A stretch of 64,000 nucleotides of DNA from Rhytidiadelphus loreus (GCA_947034895.1 OX344765.1:4655001-4719000), one strand, 5' to 3'; shown: positions 47,618 through 58,860, counted from the stretch's first letter. Notes: generated by a model not told the origin, from the letters alone. Program-made: numbers and translations.

Positions 47618-48151
47618 TTAACCCCTAAAAACCCAAGGGGTTTGAACAAAACACAATTGTGTTATAAAATATAAATTCTATGACTTTTTTGAAGTTTGCA
47701 TTATATAAGATAATGTGAAGCATGAAAAGTAGAAAGTATCCGTACAATCAAAATTGAAAAACTATTTTTAAATTCTCTTCAAATGAATTTTGAAGATATA
47801 ACTTCAAAAATTCACCAAAAATACAATTTTTATCTTTAGCATGTGAATTTTTTTATTGGTCAAAATTGTGGTTTCTATTGGTTTGTGAAAAGGCATAAGA
47901 TCTAGTATTGAGAATACCAACACTTTTTCCAAACAATAAAATTTTCAACACTAGGCAAATTCTAAACACTTTGTGCTGTTTTTCTTATAATTTTTGTCTA
48001 ACCTTAGCAAACTTGGTTTTCAATATAAATATTGAAAGACAACCCGATCTTTTAAAATAAAATAAAAAGATTGATTATTTTTTCTGCTTGAAAATGTTGG
48101 CCGAAGTTAGGTAGCCACCATAAAATGTGTGCTTGAGAGTTTAGAGGTTAA
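47618..48151 (+). mobile_element. TTAACCCCTAA-end element, subfamily 2
   Basis: The left end TTAACCCCTAAAAACCC begins at 47618, and the right end GAGTTTAGAGGTTAA lies at 48137-48151. The interior is the reverse complement of 31291-31830. Confidence 0.75.
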
Positions 48152-48289
48152 TATTCCATCTAAAGTTCGTCTTACTGAACACTAATGAAATGAGTGGAAG
48201 GATCATGCACAAAGTTGTGTCAAAACTTCTCATGAATGTCCATGTGTTTCAAGAAGAAAAAAAGAAAGAAACATCTCATGAATGTTTCT

Positions 48290-48790
48290 GTTCACTGATG
48301 AATGTCAATGTTGAATGAATGGCTCCACTGTTGGAATCTGAAGTTGTACATCATCCAAAAGAATCGCCTTACCAATAAAAGGAAAGAAGGTAAATTATTT
48401 TGGTATTTATCAGCAGGTGAAAATTCAACCAAAAAGAGAATTGGAGAAGGTACATCATCACCACAAAGTCAAAAACACCTTGCTCCCTCCATCCCAAAAT
48501 GATCTTTGGGTTGGACAAAATGTACGGGATTAACCCTCATAGGACCTTTTCAAATCCCTTGGGTATTCTTGCATTGGAATAATCAAAATTGTCAATTTTG
48601 TAGTCAATGGTTTCTTAATTGGGCGGGCTTGTTGTATTCATATTTGCACAAAGATCACACACATTGTATGGGTGCAATTACAATATCTTGGTTTGCATAA
48701 GGGAGATTGTTTGACTGAGAGGTTGGATCAATATGTGAAGCCCAAAGACACTACTCGTGTAGGAAGAGTAGCAGGGAACAATACATGAGC
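48290..48790 (+). pseudogene. Possible transposon-gene relic
   Basis: Several short plus-strand frames follow one another with stops and shifts between them: KKRIGEGTSSPQSQKHLAP, then VQLQYLGLHKGDCLTERLDQ and YVKPKDTTRVGRVAG. They look like fragments of one protein read in different frames. No domain is identified. Confidence 0.25.
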
Positions 48791-49110
48791 AAAAATTCCC
48801 ACTGTTTCCTTGCCTTACCAGGCTGATTGTTTTCATCTATTTAGTTGGTGACCTACTCAACTACTCATGCCCGTGTCCTAAAACTTCATGCAAGATTCTT
48901 TGTGTTGCTTGGCTAGGAACGAAAATTTGTCCTTTTAGAGGTAAGGTTATTATTTTCAACCTGTTTTTTTTACGTATTTCAAGGAAGTTGTTATCCATTC
49001 CCTAAATCTTCAAGAACAAAAATGATCACTCTTGAGCAGCTCAAAGATCATTTGGGGACAAAGAAGCAAAAGTAGAAACCCAAAAGATCATTTGGGGACT
49101 CCAGATAGAG

Positions 49111-49271
49111 TAAGGTAACTCTGCCTATGATAGACAAAATGGGAGGGAGCCCATCACAAGCAAAATTATCATAGTGTTGCACATTTCAGAACTGGAATGT
49201 ACACCATTACTATAATTTTGCCTGTAAATGGGCTCCCTCCCATTTTGCATGTCATAGGCAGAGTTACCTTA
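49111..49271. mobile_element. Foldback MITE (161 bp) with TA flanks
   Basis: AGGTAACTCTGCCTATGA at the left pairs with TCATAGGCAGAGTTACCT at the right. Pairing continues inward through AAAATGGGAGGGAGCCCAT / ATGGGCTCCCTCCCATTTT, for arms of about 60 bp. The repeat is bracketed by TA on each side, compatible with a Tc1/mariner-type (Stowaway-like) insertion. Confidence 0.75.
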
Positions 49272-49862
49272 ATTAATTACAGGTTGCCAACACAGGGATG
49301 AAGTGTGCGTTTCATCAACGGTTAACCTATTCCTCAGTCTTTCAAAAAAATTGAAAATGAAAGCGCTGATTTTATGCTGCCTTCCCCACATTGTGCAACT
49401 TGCAGTGCAAGCAGCAGGTACCGCCCCCCTTAATCTTTGGCAGAGCAGATTTCCTTTCCACCCAATGTCCCAATTCCAATTGAAACACATTCTCTCACAC
49501 AAGGGATAAGTTACTGTACATGAAGGTCGGATTCGGCACAAGAGAGGTGCCCAAATTTAATTTCCATGTCAGATTCTCAAGGGTCCATGTCACCACCTCA
49601 CACCATTCACAAAATGACAAGTGGCATTTAAATAAAATAAAAAATCAAGCAACTTAAATTTAAATTTATGCCTGAATCTGACCTTCATGTCAGGTACGAG
49701 TTTGGAAACCTGTAAACTGAGACCGACTCAAATTGGCAGGCAGGATGGGAGGACATCAAATTGGGGCAGTCACACCTGCAGGCAGGCAGGGGAAGCAGGT
49801 GGTATGATAAACTGGCTGAAGCAGAAGGTTGACTCCGTCGGTGATCTGTACTGTTCCTTAGC

Positions 49863-49920
49863 AATGAAATTCCGTTTCATTTGTTTCAAAAAAAAGGGGA
49901 AAAAAAGGGTGAGAAAAAAA
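49863..49920 (+). mobile_element. Retroposon 3' tail related to the one at 39.7 kb
   Basis: GCAATGAAATTCCGTTTCAT, followed by TTGTTT and an A-rich run, is the same 3' terminal sequence seen on the minus strand at 39682-39715. The 5' extent and target duplication were not determined. Confidence 0.6.
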
Positions 49921-49996
49921 AAGTCTGATCCCTCTGATTCTCGAACTTCGCCTTGGAAGGACATGGAACTGAACATGCAGAACTAAAAGTAGGAAG

Positions 49997-50380
49997 ATGC
50001 AGTTTCCAATGAGAGAATATTCTTGTTATTTGTGGACTAAGTTCTGTCGATCATCAATCATAACCTCCAGCAATAACTTAACTTTAACTTACTGGGAGGC
50101 ACCTTGTTTCGTGAGTTTGGGGATTAGCGGCAAAAACGCGTTGCATAATGCACACATCAGTGCTCTTTGGTCGCTTGTCATTCAACAGGATCTCCTTGGC
50201 AACAAACGGAATTTGGTAATTGACATCGATACATTATTGAACTCACTCACTCAGGCGTGTGTGCAAACCCCAGTAAGCAACCTGAGTGTGTCGCGCCAAG
50301 GATTGTATGCTAAAAATGAATGTCTTTATCTTTTTTTTGGCAAGGGTGTGAAAGAAAGAATCTCAATCATGAATTGTTAA
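49997..50380 (+). CDS. Uncertain ORF, 127 aa
   Basis: ATG at 49997 opens 127 codons. The middle (SLVIQQDLLGNKRNLVIDID) has plausible composition, with no recognised domain. It sits just after a retroposon tail, so a relic of a transposon or a chance ORF are both possible. Confidence 0.2.
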   Translation: MQFPMREYSCYLWTKFCRSSIITSSNNLTLTYWEAPCFVSLGISGKNALHNAHISALWSLVIQQDLLGNKRNLVIDIDTLLNSLTQACVQTPVSNLSVSRQGLYAKNECLYLFFGKGVKERISIMNC

Positions 50381-51455
50381 GTTCTGGTTTGATTAATGGT
50401 TTTAAATGCCATGACTCTTGTGTCAGTGCTGAAATTTGGGTGGGTGTTCTAGTTTGGTGAATTATACTCCAATTTTGTAATTGAAATTGATGAGAATCAT
50501 GATGCATGTATAGAACATACTATACTCTTCATTCTATTTAGTGGGGTTCATAAGTAAATATTTGCCATTACAATAGTTGAGATCATTTCATTTAGTGTTG
50601 CTCCCATGCTTTAAGTGATTGAGTTTATGTTTTTTACTTTGAATAATGTTACAATCATTTGTATGGTGTTTGGCAATGTATGGGTTCACAAACCTAAGGT
50701 GAAGTACAAATCTACAATAAGTAATAATAAAAGCTCTACTTAATATGGCCCCATATTTTAATTGTAGGAATAACACTATTTGAGAAGCAATACTAACTAG
50801 AATCAAGAATGTAATGATCAAGAATTGGATATTAATTACCATTGTCTTGTGTGAAAATATTGATATTTAGTAAGAGAGTGCCTATAATTATAACAAAAAC
50901 AAAAAACAAAAACTCTTCATTTACTTTAACCTCCCACTGAACCCCTTTTACTTGCCACAAATTAATCCCCATTTTCTTGGAATCAAAATTAAAATAGTCC
51001 CAAGCTGTAAGGCATTGGCAGGGTTGTCTCTGGACAAGCATGTCTGCTCAAGAGCAGTCAGAACTTGAAACGAGAACTGACGCATATGCTTACACGATGT
51101 TCTTCATTCAACAACAACAACGAAATTCCATCAAGCTTGAATAACTTGAGTTAAGTCCGCGTGATACTGTTGCAAATCTCAGTTCTCTTGGTCTCTCGTC
51201 AGTGCTCCAAGTTCAGATTAAGCTTATTCATGTTTTTCAAGTTAGTGGGCTTAGTGGGTATGTTGAGTATCGTACTTGGAGTTTTTAAGTTTTTGTTTGA
51301 ATTGTGTTGCACACCACTATCTACACTCTTTACTATTCACAAACACTACTTATAAATTATATTATTTCCGTGTGGAGTGCCAATTAGTTCACATTGATTT
51401 GACAGAATTGTGTACTTTGCAACAGCATTCCATTCAAGCATTACATGTGATTTGG
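50381..51455. other. AT-rich intergenic DNA, nothing recognised
   Basis: Only short AT-biased ORFs occur. No repeat boundary is supported. Confidence 0.35.
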
Positions 51456-51720
51456 CTCTCGGGGAGGGCTGCGAGTTCCCAACTCGAACCCCCCCGAGAA
51501 CCGCCGATATCCGCTGTTCCCAGCCTGTGCTGACCTGGCCGAGAGACGGCCAGGTCAGATTTTTCGAAAAAAATTAAAAATTAAAAAAAAATTAACTTTG
51601 TTTCTCAGTTTAAGGACTTAAATTTTTTTTTTTTTTTTTTCAAAAAACAAACAAATTGACAGCGGCGTTCTTTTACTGCCAGGGGAACAGCGCCGGGAAC
51701 GGCCCTGAAACGGCCCTTAA
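51456..51720. repeat. GC-rich insert with a perfect hairpin and long T run
   Basis: A GC-rich block (51456-51560) holds TGACCTGGCC and GGCCAGGTCA (51531-51540, 51548-51557) as a perfect 10-bp stem with a 7-base loop. An A/T-rich part with a run of about 18 T follows, then another GC-rich block (51660-51715). Base composition differs sharply from the flanks, suggesting an inserted element or processed sequence. Its class is unknown. Confidence 0.5.
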
Positions 51721-51864
51721 AATCTTGAAATCTCTTCTAATGTATGTATTCCATGTAAGGTAGTTGGCTTTTAAAGTGACCACAATTTAAGAGCTGATTG
51801 CCTTTTTCAGGAAGCTAAACAATTTTTGGTCAATTTTTGTAGGAAGGAAAATGGAATTGGCATC

Positions 51865-52085
51865 CACTACAAGAGAAAGGGGTGTTTTAAGCAAGGTTTT
51901 AAGTATAGTCTTAGACACATGATATTAAGTAATGACCTATAAGTCAAATTTCAGCAAAAAATGACCTAAACACATGTCTTTTCAGTCATTTTTTGCTGAA
52001 ATTTGACTTAAAGGTCATTATTTAATATCTTGTGTCTAGGACTATACTTAAAACCCTACTTAAAACATCCCTTTCTCTTGTAGTG
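51865..52085. mobile_element. CACTA-like foldback MITE (221 bp) with 3-bp target duplication
   Basis: Ends are CACTACAAGAGAAAGG and CCTTTCTCTTGTAGTG, perfect inverted repeats. The two halves pair over almost the whole length, with the loop near 51975-51985. ATC directly flanks both ends (51862-51864 and 52086-52088), the 3-bp duplication typical of the CACTA superfamily. No ORF; non-autonomous. Confidence 0.88.
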
Positions 52086-52088
52086 ATC

Positions 52089-53295
52089 TAACCCAAGTTG
52101 TTTCATATTTTTGGGGTCTTTGAGGAATTAGTTATGAATATTTGAAGTTGAAACATAGGAATGGTCACTAAAAGTAACCACCTCTTGAAATGTACATTAT
52201 GGGTACATTGAAGAAAGCAAAAATGTACCTTTGTGTTGTGTTTGCTTTTAGAGCATACTATCTTATTCCATGTAAAGTAACTACAACTCAATTGTGACCA
52301 TGTTATAAAATTAGACCCATGCATTGAGTTTTTTTTTGTCGATTTTCTTTTTTATACTTGCTTGATACCAAAAGAATGATTTCCATTTATCATTGTAAAG
52401 ATGAAATATTTATTTATTTGGATAAAAAAATTTCATCTAGCTTATCAAATAAATTCTAAGTATTTCAGCATTGGTAGAAAATGCATTGAAAAATAATAAA
52501 CATTGTGTAAAAAGAGTTGAAAATATCTTGGAAATGCACTTAATTTAGTTTGTTGTTATGGGTTTTGAATTTTCAAAGGATCATCCTAGAGGTTGTGAGA
52601 TTTTCCTTATTTCCAAATTTTATATTTTATAATTATTTATTGATAAATGAGGATCATTCCTAGGGTATGAGAGTCTAGGGTCCATTTTGGATACTTTTGC
52701 AATTTATATTTTGAAAATTTATAGTTTATTGATATGGTTTCCCAAAAATTACATATTAAGAGAATGATAAAATCTATTTTCAATTGCCAACAAGAAGCAA
52801 TATTGAACTTAGAGCAATATTGAATTTTCAAAATACTTGTACTTCAAAAGCAACCCTCCTTGGGCTCTCGTAAACAAAGGCCATACATTTTAGGCAAGAA
52901 TATATAGGAGATAATTTTAGAAAGGGTCACAAGTAGGTCAATTTCCCTCAACCCTATAAAGATAGTCTAGTCATTGTAAAAATCATCCTTTGGGGTGCAA
53001 TGTGAATCATTTTCTTCAAAAGACCCGATAGCACTCATTAGAAGTCAAACTACTATGCAAGACCTACCTTTTTTACACAAAATTCCTAAGATGAACATCT
53101 ACACTTCTATCCTACATAAAAATATTCTTTGTCATCCATCAAACACTTAGTGTCCACAACATTTGTGTAGGATTAATAGTGATTAGTTATTCACATGCGT
53201 TATAGTATAACGATGCCTAGAGAGAAGTTCTTTTTGGAAAGGAAAGGTGACCATTGGTGAAAGGTGAAAACAATCAATTAGGCTCCCTTGTCCTG
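52089..53295. other. AT-rich intergenic DNA, nothing recognised
   Basis: No supported gene or repeat boundary. Confidence 0.35.
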
Positions 53296-53525
53296 CTTAA
53301 CCCCTTAATGCCTCAATCCTTTTTCAAATTTTGACACATTTTTGCTTATATCTTTGTACAGTAATACCATTTACCAAAATTTCATGAAATTGGGCATAAA
53401 AGAAGGTTGTCTTTTCAAGATTAAAGTGTTACATTGGATGAATGAGAAGGTAGTTGGATGAAACAACACCTGCAAGCCCTCTGTTCATCGTCCAGAATAT
53501 GGACGTCGGAGCACTTAAGGGTTAA
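53296..53525. mobile_element. Short TTAACCCC-end element (230 bp)
   Basis: CTTAACCCCTTAATGCC at 53296 faces CACTTAAGGGTTAAG ending 53525, inverted. It is the shortest member of the family here and lies about 100 bp from the best-preserved one. Confidence 0.65.
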
Positions 53526-53621
53526 GCTTTTAGGGAAGTTAGGGAGTTGCTCAGTGAACAAGCAAAACAAAAACAAAAAACAAAAAACAAAACATCTATG
53601 AACTAGCTTAGACTACATGGC

Positions 53622-54576
53622 CTTAACCCCTAAACGTCGGAGACTATGTTTTCACCAAAACTGCTCCCAAACTGCCCTTGCATTTACAAGCACCAAATTT
53701 TAAATTAAAAACATTTTTGGACAAATGTAACCGTAGGATCTTGTAGAAAAATAGTTAGAAAATGTGTGGAAAAAATTTCAGAATTTTACACCGTGTAGAT
53801 TGCAAGATATTAACGTTTGAAGTGACAATAATCCTTTTTTTTATCCTGTGAAAATACGGGCAGTTGCACTTCACAAGGTTACATTTGTATGAAAAAATGT
53901 CCAAAATGGTGGTTACTCCTTGAATTCATTCCTAAAGTCAAGTTGGTTACATGCTTGAAAAATTTTAGATCATTTGGAATTGTACGACATATAGGAAAAA
54001 TATAGTAAGTAGAAAGAAGTACAGAATGATTAAAAATACTAAATTGTTAACAATTTATTTATAGAATTGAAAAATGCCAATCCCAATGGTTGAAATGTTG
54101 TAATAAACAATATACACCTAATGTTTTTATTTATTTCCAAAAAAAATTAAAATTGAATTAAATAAAGGACTTCAAAGTTTATTTTAGAATAGAGATTCCA
54201 TAACTACCCACAAACTAACCCAAACTAAAATTCTTCATAACTTTTGACTCATTGATCAAAATGGAATGATTCAAAGCTTACCACATATGTAAAAATCTAG
54301 AGAATCAATTTCAAATTTTAATTTTTTTTAAAAGCGATTTTCAAAGAAGTTTTTTTTTCTGCCCGAGCTGCCCAACGAACACTGAAATCCACATATCATA
54401 CAATAACTTTTGAACCATGTAGTCAAAAGTTATGAAAATTGTTGTGCCTTAAAGATACTCTTCGTCCCCATATTGTGTGAAATTTCCAAAGAAAAATAAG
54501 AAAAACTCCGCCTGTAGTGAGCTGCCCAAAATCGCTATGTTGCCAAAAAACGTTGTTTGGACGTTTAGGGGTTAAG
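53622..54576 (+). mobile_element. Best-preserved TTAACCCCTAAA-end element (955 bp)
   Basis: CTTAACCCCTAAACGT (53622-53637) and ACGTTTAGGGGTTAAG (54561-54576) are a perfect 16-bp terminal inverted repeat. The interior shares blocks with 5150-6052, 33230-33914, 44301-44924 and, inverted, 27846-28412. No ORF of more than about 60 codons, so it is non-autonomous. No convincing target duplication was found. The superfamily is not identified. Confidence 0.85.
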
Positions 54577-55149
54577 TTTGTATTAAGTTAATTAAGCTTG
54601 CTGGCTAACTGAATCGACACCAAAGTTTAAACCAAAGCTCCCAACATTACTAACCTATTCAATGTTGTAAAGCAGATGACCTGTAGCAATTTAGCCTCTC
54701 CATTATTAGGGTTAGATCTTGTTGAGATATTATCCCCCAACTGAAGAAAGAAGAGTAACTTTAACTCCCACAAAAGACTGTTAACAAGTGTCTGTTAAGG
54801 TCGATCAACTACCTCAGCCTCTAAGTAAGTTTGGACTGACCCAAGGATTGAAGCAGATTTTAGTTTTATAATTGTGCTTCCCCAAAGGTATCACTAGAAA
54901 GTAGAAAGTAGAAACCCATCACATGAAAGAACCAACATGTTTCCCCCGAGGACTTCTTGGCTACAGAATGATCATACAAAGAAATATTAATAATTTTAAA
55001 GTTTTGATACTTGCAAGCTTTTAATTGATGAAACTTTAACACTCACAACATCCCTAAAAAAAGATAAACAAAAACAGTAGCAAGATTCAAATCGTAAACC
55101 TATCTTTCATTCTGCTGCTCTGCATCCTTGTACTAGAGTGCAAAATGCT
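54577..55149. other. Intergenic DNA, nothing recognised
   Basis: No coding, RNA or repeat signal that can be supported. Confidence 0.35.
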
Positions 55150-55429
55150 AAGGTAACTACACCTAAAATCACACAAATAAGCAATTCAGCAGGGTTCCCC
55201 ATCTTGGATTTTTTTTTGGTGTGGGGTCTTCTTGGTAGTCAAAAGGAGATTCTAGATTCTCTTAGAATGCATTTTTGGGAGTCCATATGAACAAACTATG
55301 AATTATCAAAGTGCTAAAAATAGGTGTCTCTAAAACTGACCACAGATTCTCATGAATAATAGTACATTGTAGGCAAGAATTTGTAGTAATCAGTTTTGAA
55401 AAGTGGTCGAAATTAGGTGTAGTTACCTT
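55150..55429. mobile_element. AAGGTAACTACACCTAA-end element, copy 2 (280 bp)
   Basis: AAGGTAACTACACCTAA (55150-55166) and TTAGGTGTAGTTACCTT (55413-55429) form a perfect 17-bp terminal inverted repeat. The first 45 bases match the element at 43386. No ORF. Confidence 0.8.
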
Positions 55430-55448
55430 GCCATTCATACGTTTGTGA

Positions 55449-56085
55449 TAAGAGCATGTCCACTCTTTCATTGGGAAAGGCCCAAATTGGTCCAAGGTAG
55501 TATGCTATTAAATGGCACCTGACCTTAAAGCGCCATTTAGAAGGTTTGTACATTTCGAATTTCAGTTATGTACCTATTTGGATGGAGCACTTTTAGAAAC
55601 GAACTTTGACCCTTAATAACTTTTGCATACAATATCCAAATTGGCGTTCTTTTGTGCGTTGGAACCTCCTTTCACTTGCCAACATGAATATGTGAAAATT
55701 TGACCAATTTCGTAATAGCAACTAGGCTCACTAGTAAAAAGTGACGGTTTTGGGTGTACCCACCTTATGGCGAGCCCATATCTCCCCTGCTGCACATATG
55801 CCCCCCAGCTTGACTTGTATAACATGAGTCCTCAACCTTCCATTCTGTGATGGCCCCTCCCATTTTGTCACCAAGCTTGGATTTTGCTTGTCTGACTATG
55901 TTTTTTGTGACTTTTTTTGAAATGTTTGACAATTACAGAAACTCCCACCAATGACAATGCAAATCTAGAGATATGGAGAGAAAGAGTAGGAAACTGCTTT
56001 GTTGGTGTATCCGAGAAGGACAATTGAGCCTACAAAAAGCCACTGGGTAAGGCAATTTCACCGTGAAAAAGTGGAGATGCTCTTA
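55449..56085. mobile_element. TAAGAGCATCTCCA-end element, copy 1 (637 bp)
   Basis: TAAGAGCATGTCCACTCTTT (55449) faces AAAAGTGGAGATGCTCTTA (ending 56085), nearly perfect over 20 bp. It encloses a copy of the dispersed repeat at 55610-55770, so it may be nested. No ORF of substance. Confidence 0.7.
55610..55770 (-). repeat. Dispersed repeat, copy 4, inverted
   Basis: TTGGAACCTCCTTTCACTTG, AACTTTTGCATACAATATCC and GGGTGTACCCACC match the copy at 41267-41560 in the same orientation and 45985-46260 inverted. It is nested inside the 55449-56085 element. Confidence 0.65.
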
Positions 56086-56879
56086 ACGCTTACAGCAATG
56101 CATGAAACTTCAAATATCTATGTGCCGTTTTATTGAATAAAATATGCATTTTCTATTCACCACAGATTCTCTACTAACAGCCCTGTCTGGCAGACGGACA
56201 CACTGTCTTGTGAACCAGACACGATGCAAAGTCTCAATGGATAACTCATACTAAATTAGGTTACATGCCCATAATGCTATTTCTTTGGGGAGTCTGGTAC
56301 TGTGGTACATTTGTGCAGGTCCGTACAACAGTACAGTGCAATTTCTTTCTTCCCAGGCAGATTCAACAAAAAGTTCATTTTTACATGCTCAAAAATGCAT
56401 AAATCGGTCACCGTTCTTTTCCCCCAAAAAAGTGCATAAAATGATTTTCAAACTACGTTTTCAACGCAGTAACTGAAAGTGTACTTGAATATCATAACAA
56501 ATCTAGACATAAGGTAGTGTCTTCATAAACCATCACTTTAAGGGCTGTTGGATCATTTTGATGGTTTTCAGATGCCTGAAAATGTTTTCACTTATTTTTC
56601 ACTTGAAGAAAAATTGATGCGAAATCTAACATAAGTGGTTTCATATTTTTCTGAACATTTATATATTACTTATGAATTTTCAAAGAATTCTACCATAGAC
56701 ACCTATTTGTGATCCTAGGCCTTGCAAAACCTAGACACGCGTGGTCTGAAAAAAATTATGGCGTGACAAAAAACAAGCAGTGCAGCATTGAAAAAGTAAC
56801 ACTCAAGGTTCCTAAATGTGACCTTTACTAAACTAAAGGCCTAAACGCCCCAAGGAACCAATATTGTCTTCACATACTT
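56086..56879. other. Intergenic DNA, nothing recognised
   Basis: No supported gene or repeat boundary; the ORF at 56285-56476 starts with ATG but shows no protein features. Confidence 0.3.
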
Positions 56880-57380
56880 TCAAGTCCAATTCAAAGTGCT
56901 GTAACTTTTGCATCCAATTTCCAAATTCAATCAAACTTGTTGGAAAAGTTTTGCCTACTAGTCTAGTTTGTGTAATAAAATTTTCAAAACAATCCAAGTT
57001 ATACTGATTTTTTGGGAGCCAATCGAAGTTCACAAGTTCAATTTGAGTTCACCAAACTGCATTTGCTGACTCCATCTTTGGGGGCTTCTATCTCCTTCAT
57101 TCTAAGTTTGTTTTCAGTAAAATTTGTTGGTTTATGTTTCCCTTGAAGTCTAGTTATTGTGGTAAAATTTTCATGTTAATTCAAGTTGTTTTGAATGTTT
57201 GGGAGCAATTCAAAGTTCTAAATCCCGACATTCTTCAATCACAGTGAACTTTGGCGGCTTATAACTTCTTCATATAATGTCCGTTTTCAATATTTTTGTT
57301 GGAAAAGTTGCGCCTACTAGTCTAGTTTGTGTGGCTAAAATTTCATATCAATCCAATAATTAATGAGTGATTGAGAATCA
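56880..57380. repeat. Diverged tandem repeat, about three units of 160-180 bp
   Basis: TGCCTACTAGTCTAGTTTGT (near 56952) recurs as CGCCTACTAGTCTAGTTTGT (near 57310), and in altered form (CCTTGAAGTCTAGTTATTGT) near 57140. Each is followed by TAAAATTTTCA-like sequence and AATCCAAGTT/AATTCAAGTT. The units have diverged strongly. Confidence 0.6.
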
Positions 57381-58506
57381 TTTTAGTAAAAGAATGTTCA
57401 GTCATAAATGTGTTTCTTGCAAAAATGAAGTGGACACTTGTCTTATATCCACTCTTAGTTCAAAATCGGCCCACCTTGCCTCTTATTACACCATATGTGA
57501 AGTATAAACCAACATCTAACAAACCTTATTAAGCTCTCGCATTATCAAAAGTCCATTTCAGAACCGCTTAGTGTCCATTTCAGAGCCTCTTGTAGGGACG
57601 GTTCCAAGAAGCGGGTCGCAATTCAAGCCACCTACCTTGTATAGTTCAAAATCATACAACAATTTGGATTTTAGTCTTCTATACACTATCTACCACCTAG
57701 TGTTGCCACCCTTCATTGAAATTACAACTTGCATTCTATTGAACATACTAAGTATTAGATGAGCCTTTGTAGTTGCTATAGAGATACTCTAGGTTGCTAT
57801 AGAGATACTCGATCCCACACTTTCTAGATTGTATGTATCATTTCTTGTTTGTTTCTTGGTGTGCTTTAGTGTCACAACAAATGTGTAACTATCTTCCCAC
57901 ATTCTCTATGGGATTTAGACTTAGTGAATTAAGAGGTCAAACTAACTTCTTCATACCATGAGCAGACCCGTGAGCTTGCCTCTACTTTTCATAAAATTTA
58001 CCTCGATAGATTGAAGTACCATCTTCTATAAGCTTGAGCTCAACAAGTTGATTGTGCATAAAATAGAACCCATTGAATGTGCCCTAGTAAACTTTAAAAA
58101 CAAATGGATGGAACTTCTTTCACCTTGAGGCATGATGACTAAGGGACTCTTGTCAAAACTTGTGAAGGCAATTCTATGCAAATTTCTCATATACTTTCCA
58201 CCGTACTCTAATTTGCCAAGAGCTCTTTTCAATCTCAAAAGATGACACATCAATCCTAATAACATTTGCTCCAATCTTCTTCAATCCAATGCAAGAGTCT
58301 GCGAGCAAATGCTAATTTCTTTGTATATATTTGTATTGTACTATAGTACATGTTGAAATTTCTTGCAACCACTCTAAATGTTTGTTGATTGACTAGACAA
58401 GATGAGTCTCTCATGGTAAAATCTAATAAGTTTTGAAGCCTATAGCTTGGTTTCCAAGTGCCCATGTTGTTGAAGACTTTCATTTTAGCTTGTCGCATTT
58501 CAACTA
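57381..58506. other. Intergenic DNA with a 21-bp direct repeat
   Basis: GTTGCTATAGAGATACTC is repeated twice back to back around 57772-57810. ORFs at 57571-57762 and 58026-58498 show no recognised features. Confidence 0.35.
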
Positions 58507-58860
58507 CTCAGTAGAGAAAAAATGAGGCCTTTGGAGGGCTGCTCTAGCAACAGCTGAACTACCCTCTCATCTTTTTTTTTTGGCAAATCCCCCCCCCTAA
58601 AATCGCCCACCTCAAACTTGCAGTGGCACATGAACCCAGTTTTACATTTATTTATTTTTTTCAAAAAAATTAAATTTTAGTTGCAGAAAAAGAAAACTAA
58701 AAAAATAAATTTAGTTGCCAAGACTAATTGCTCCGGCGATATTCACCTAAGTTGACTTTCCTCTGCAGCTAGATTCCGGCCAATGACTACTTTGAAAACA
58801 ATAGCCTTGTTTGGTCACTTCGGAGCAGCCCTTCGGAGGCCTCATTTTTTCTCTAATGAG
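58507..58860. mobile_element. Terminal-inverted-repeat element (354 bp)
   Basis: Arms of about 38 bp: the left begins CTCAGTAGAGAAAAAATGAG (58507-58544), and the right ends CTCATTTTTTCTCTAATGAG (58823-58860), with five or so mismatches. The interior is A/T-rich with a C run. No ORF; MITE-like. Confidence 0.75.

Noticed and set aside
51460..51500. tRNA or tRNA-derived SINE head
   Set aside because: AACTCGAACCCCC recalls a T-arm, but no A box, cloverleaf or consistent B box could be found.
51531..51557. Intrinsic transcription terminator
   Set aside because: The hairpin resembles one, but this is plant nuclear DNA, where that mechanism does not apply.
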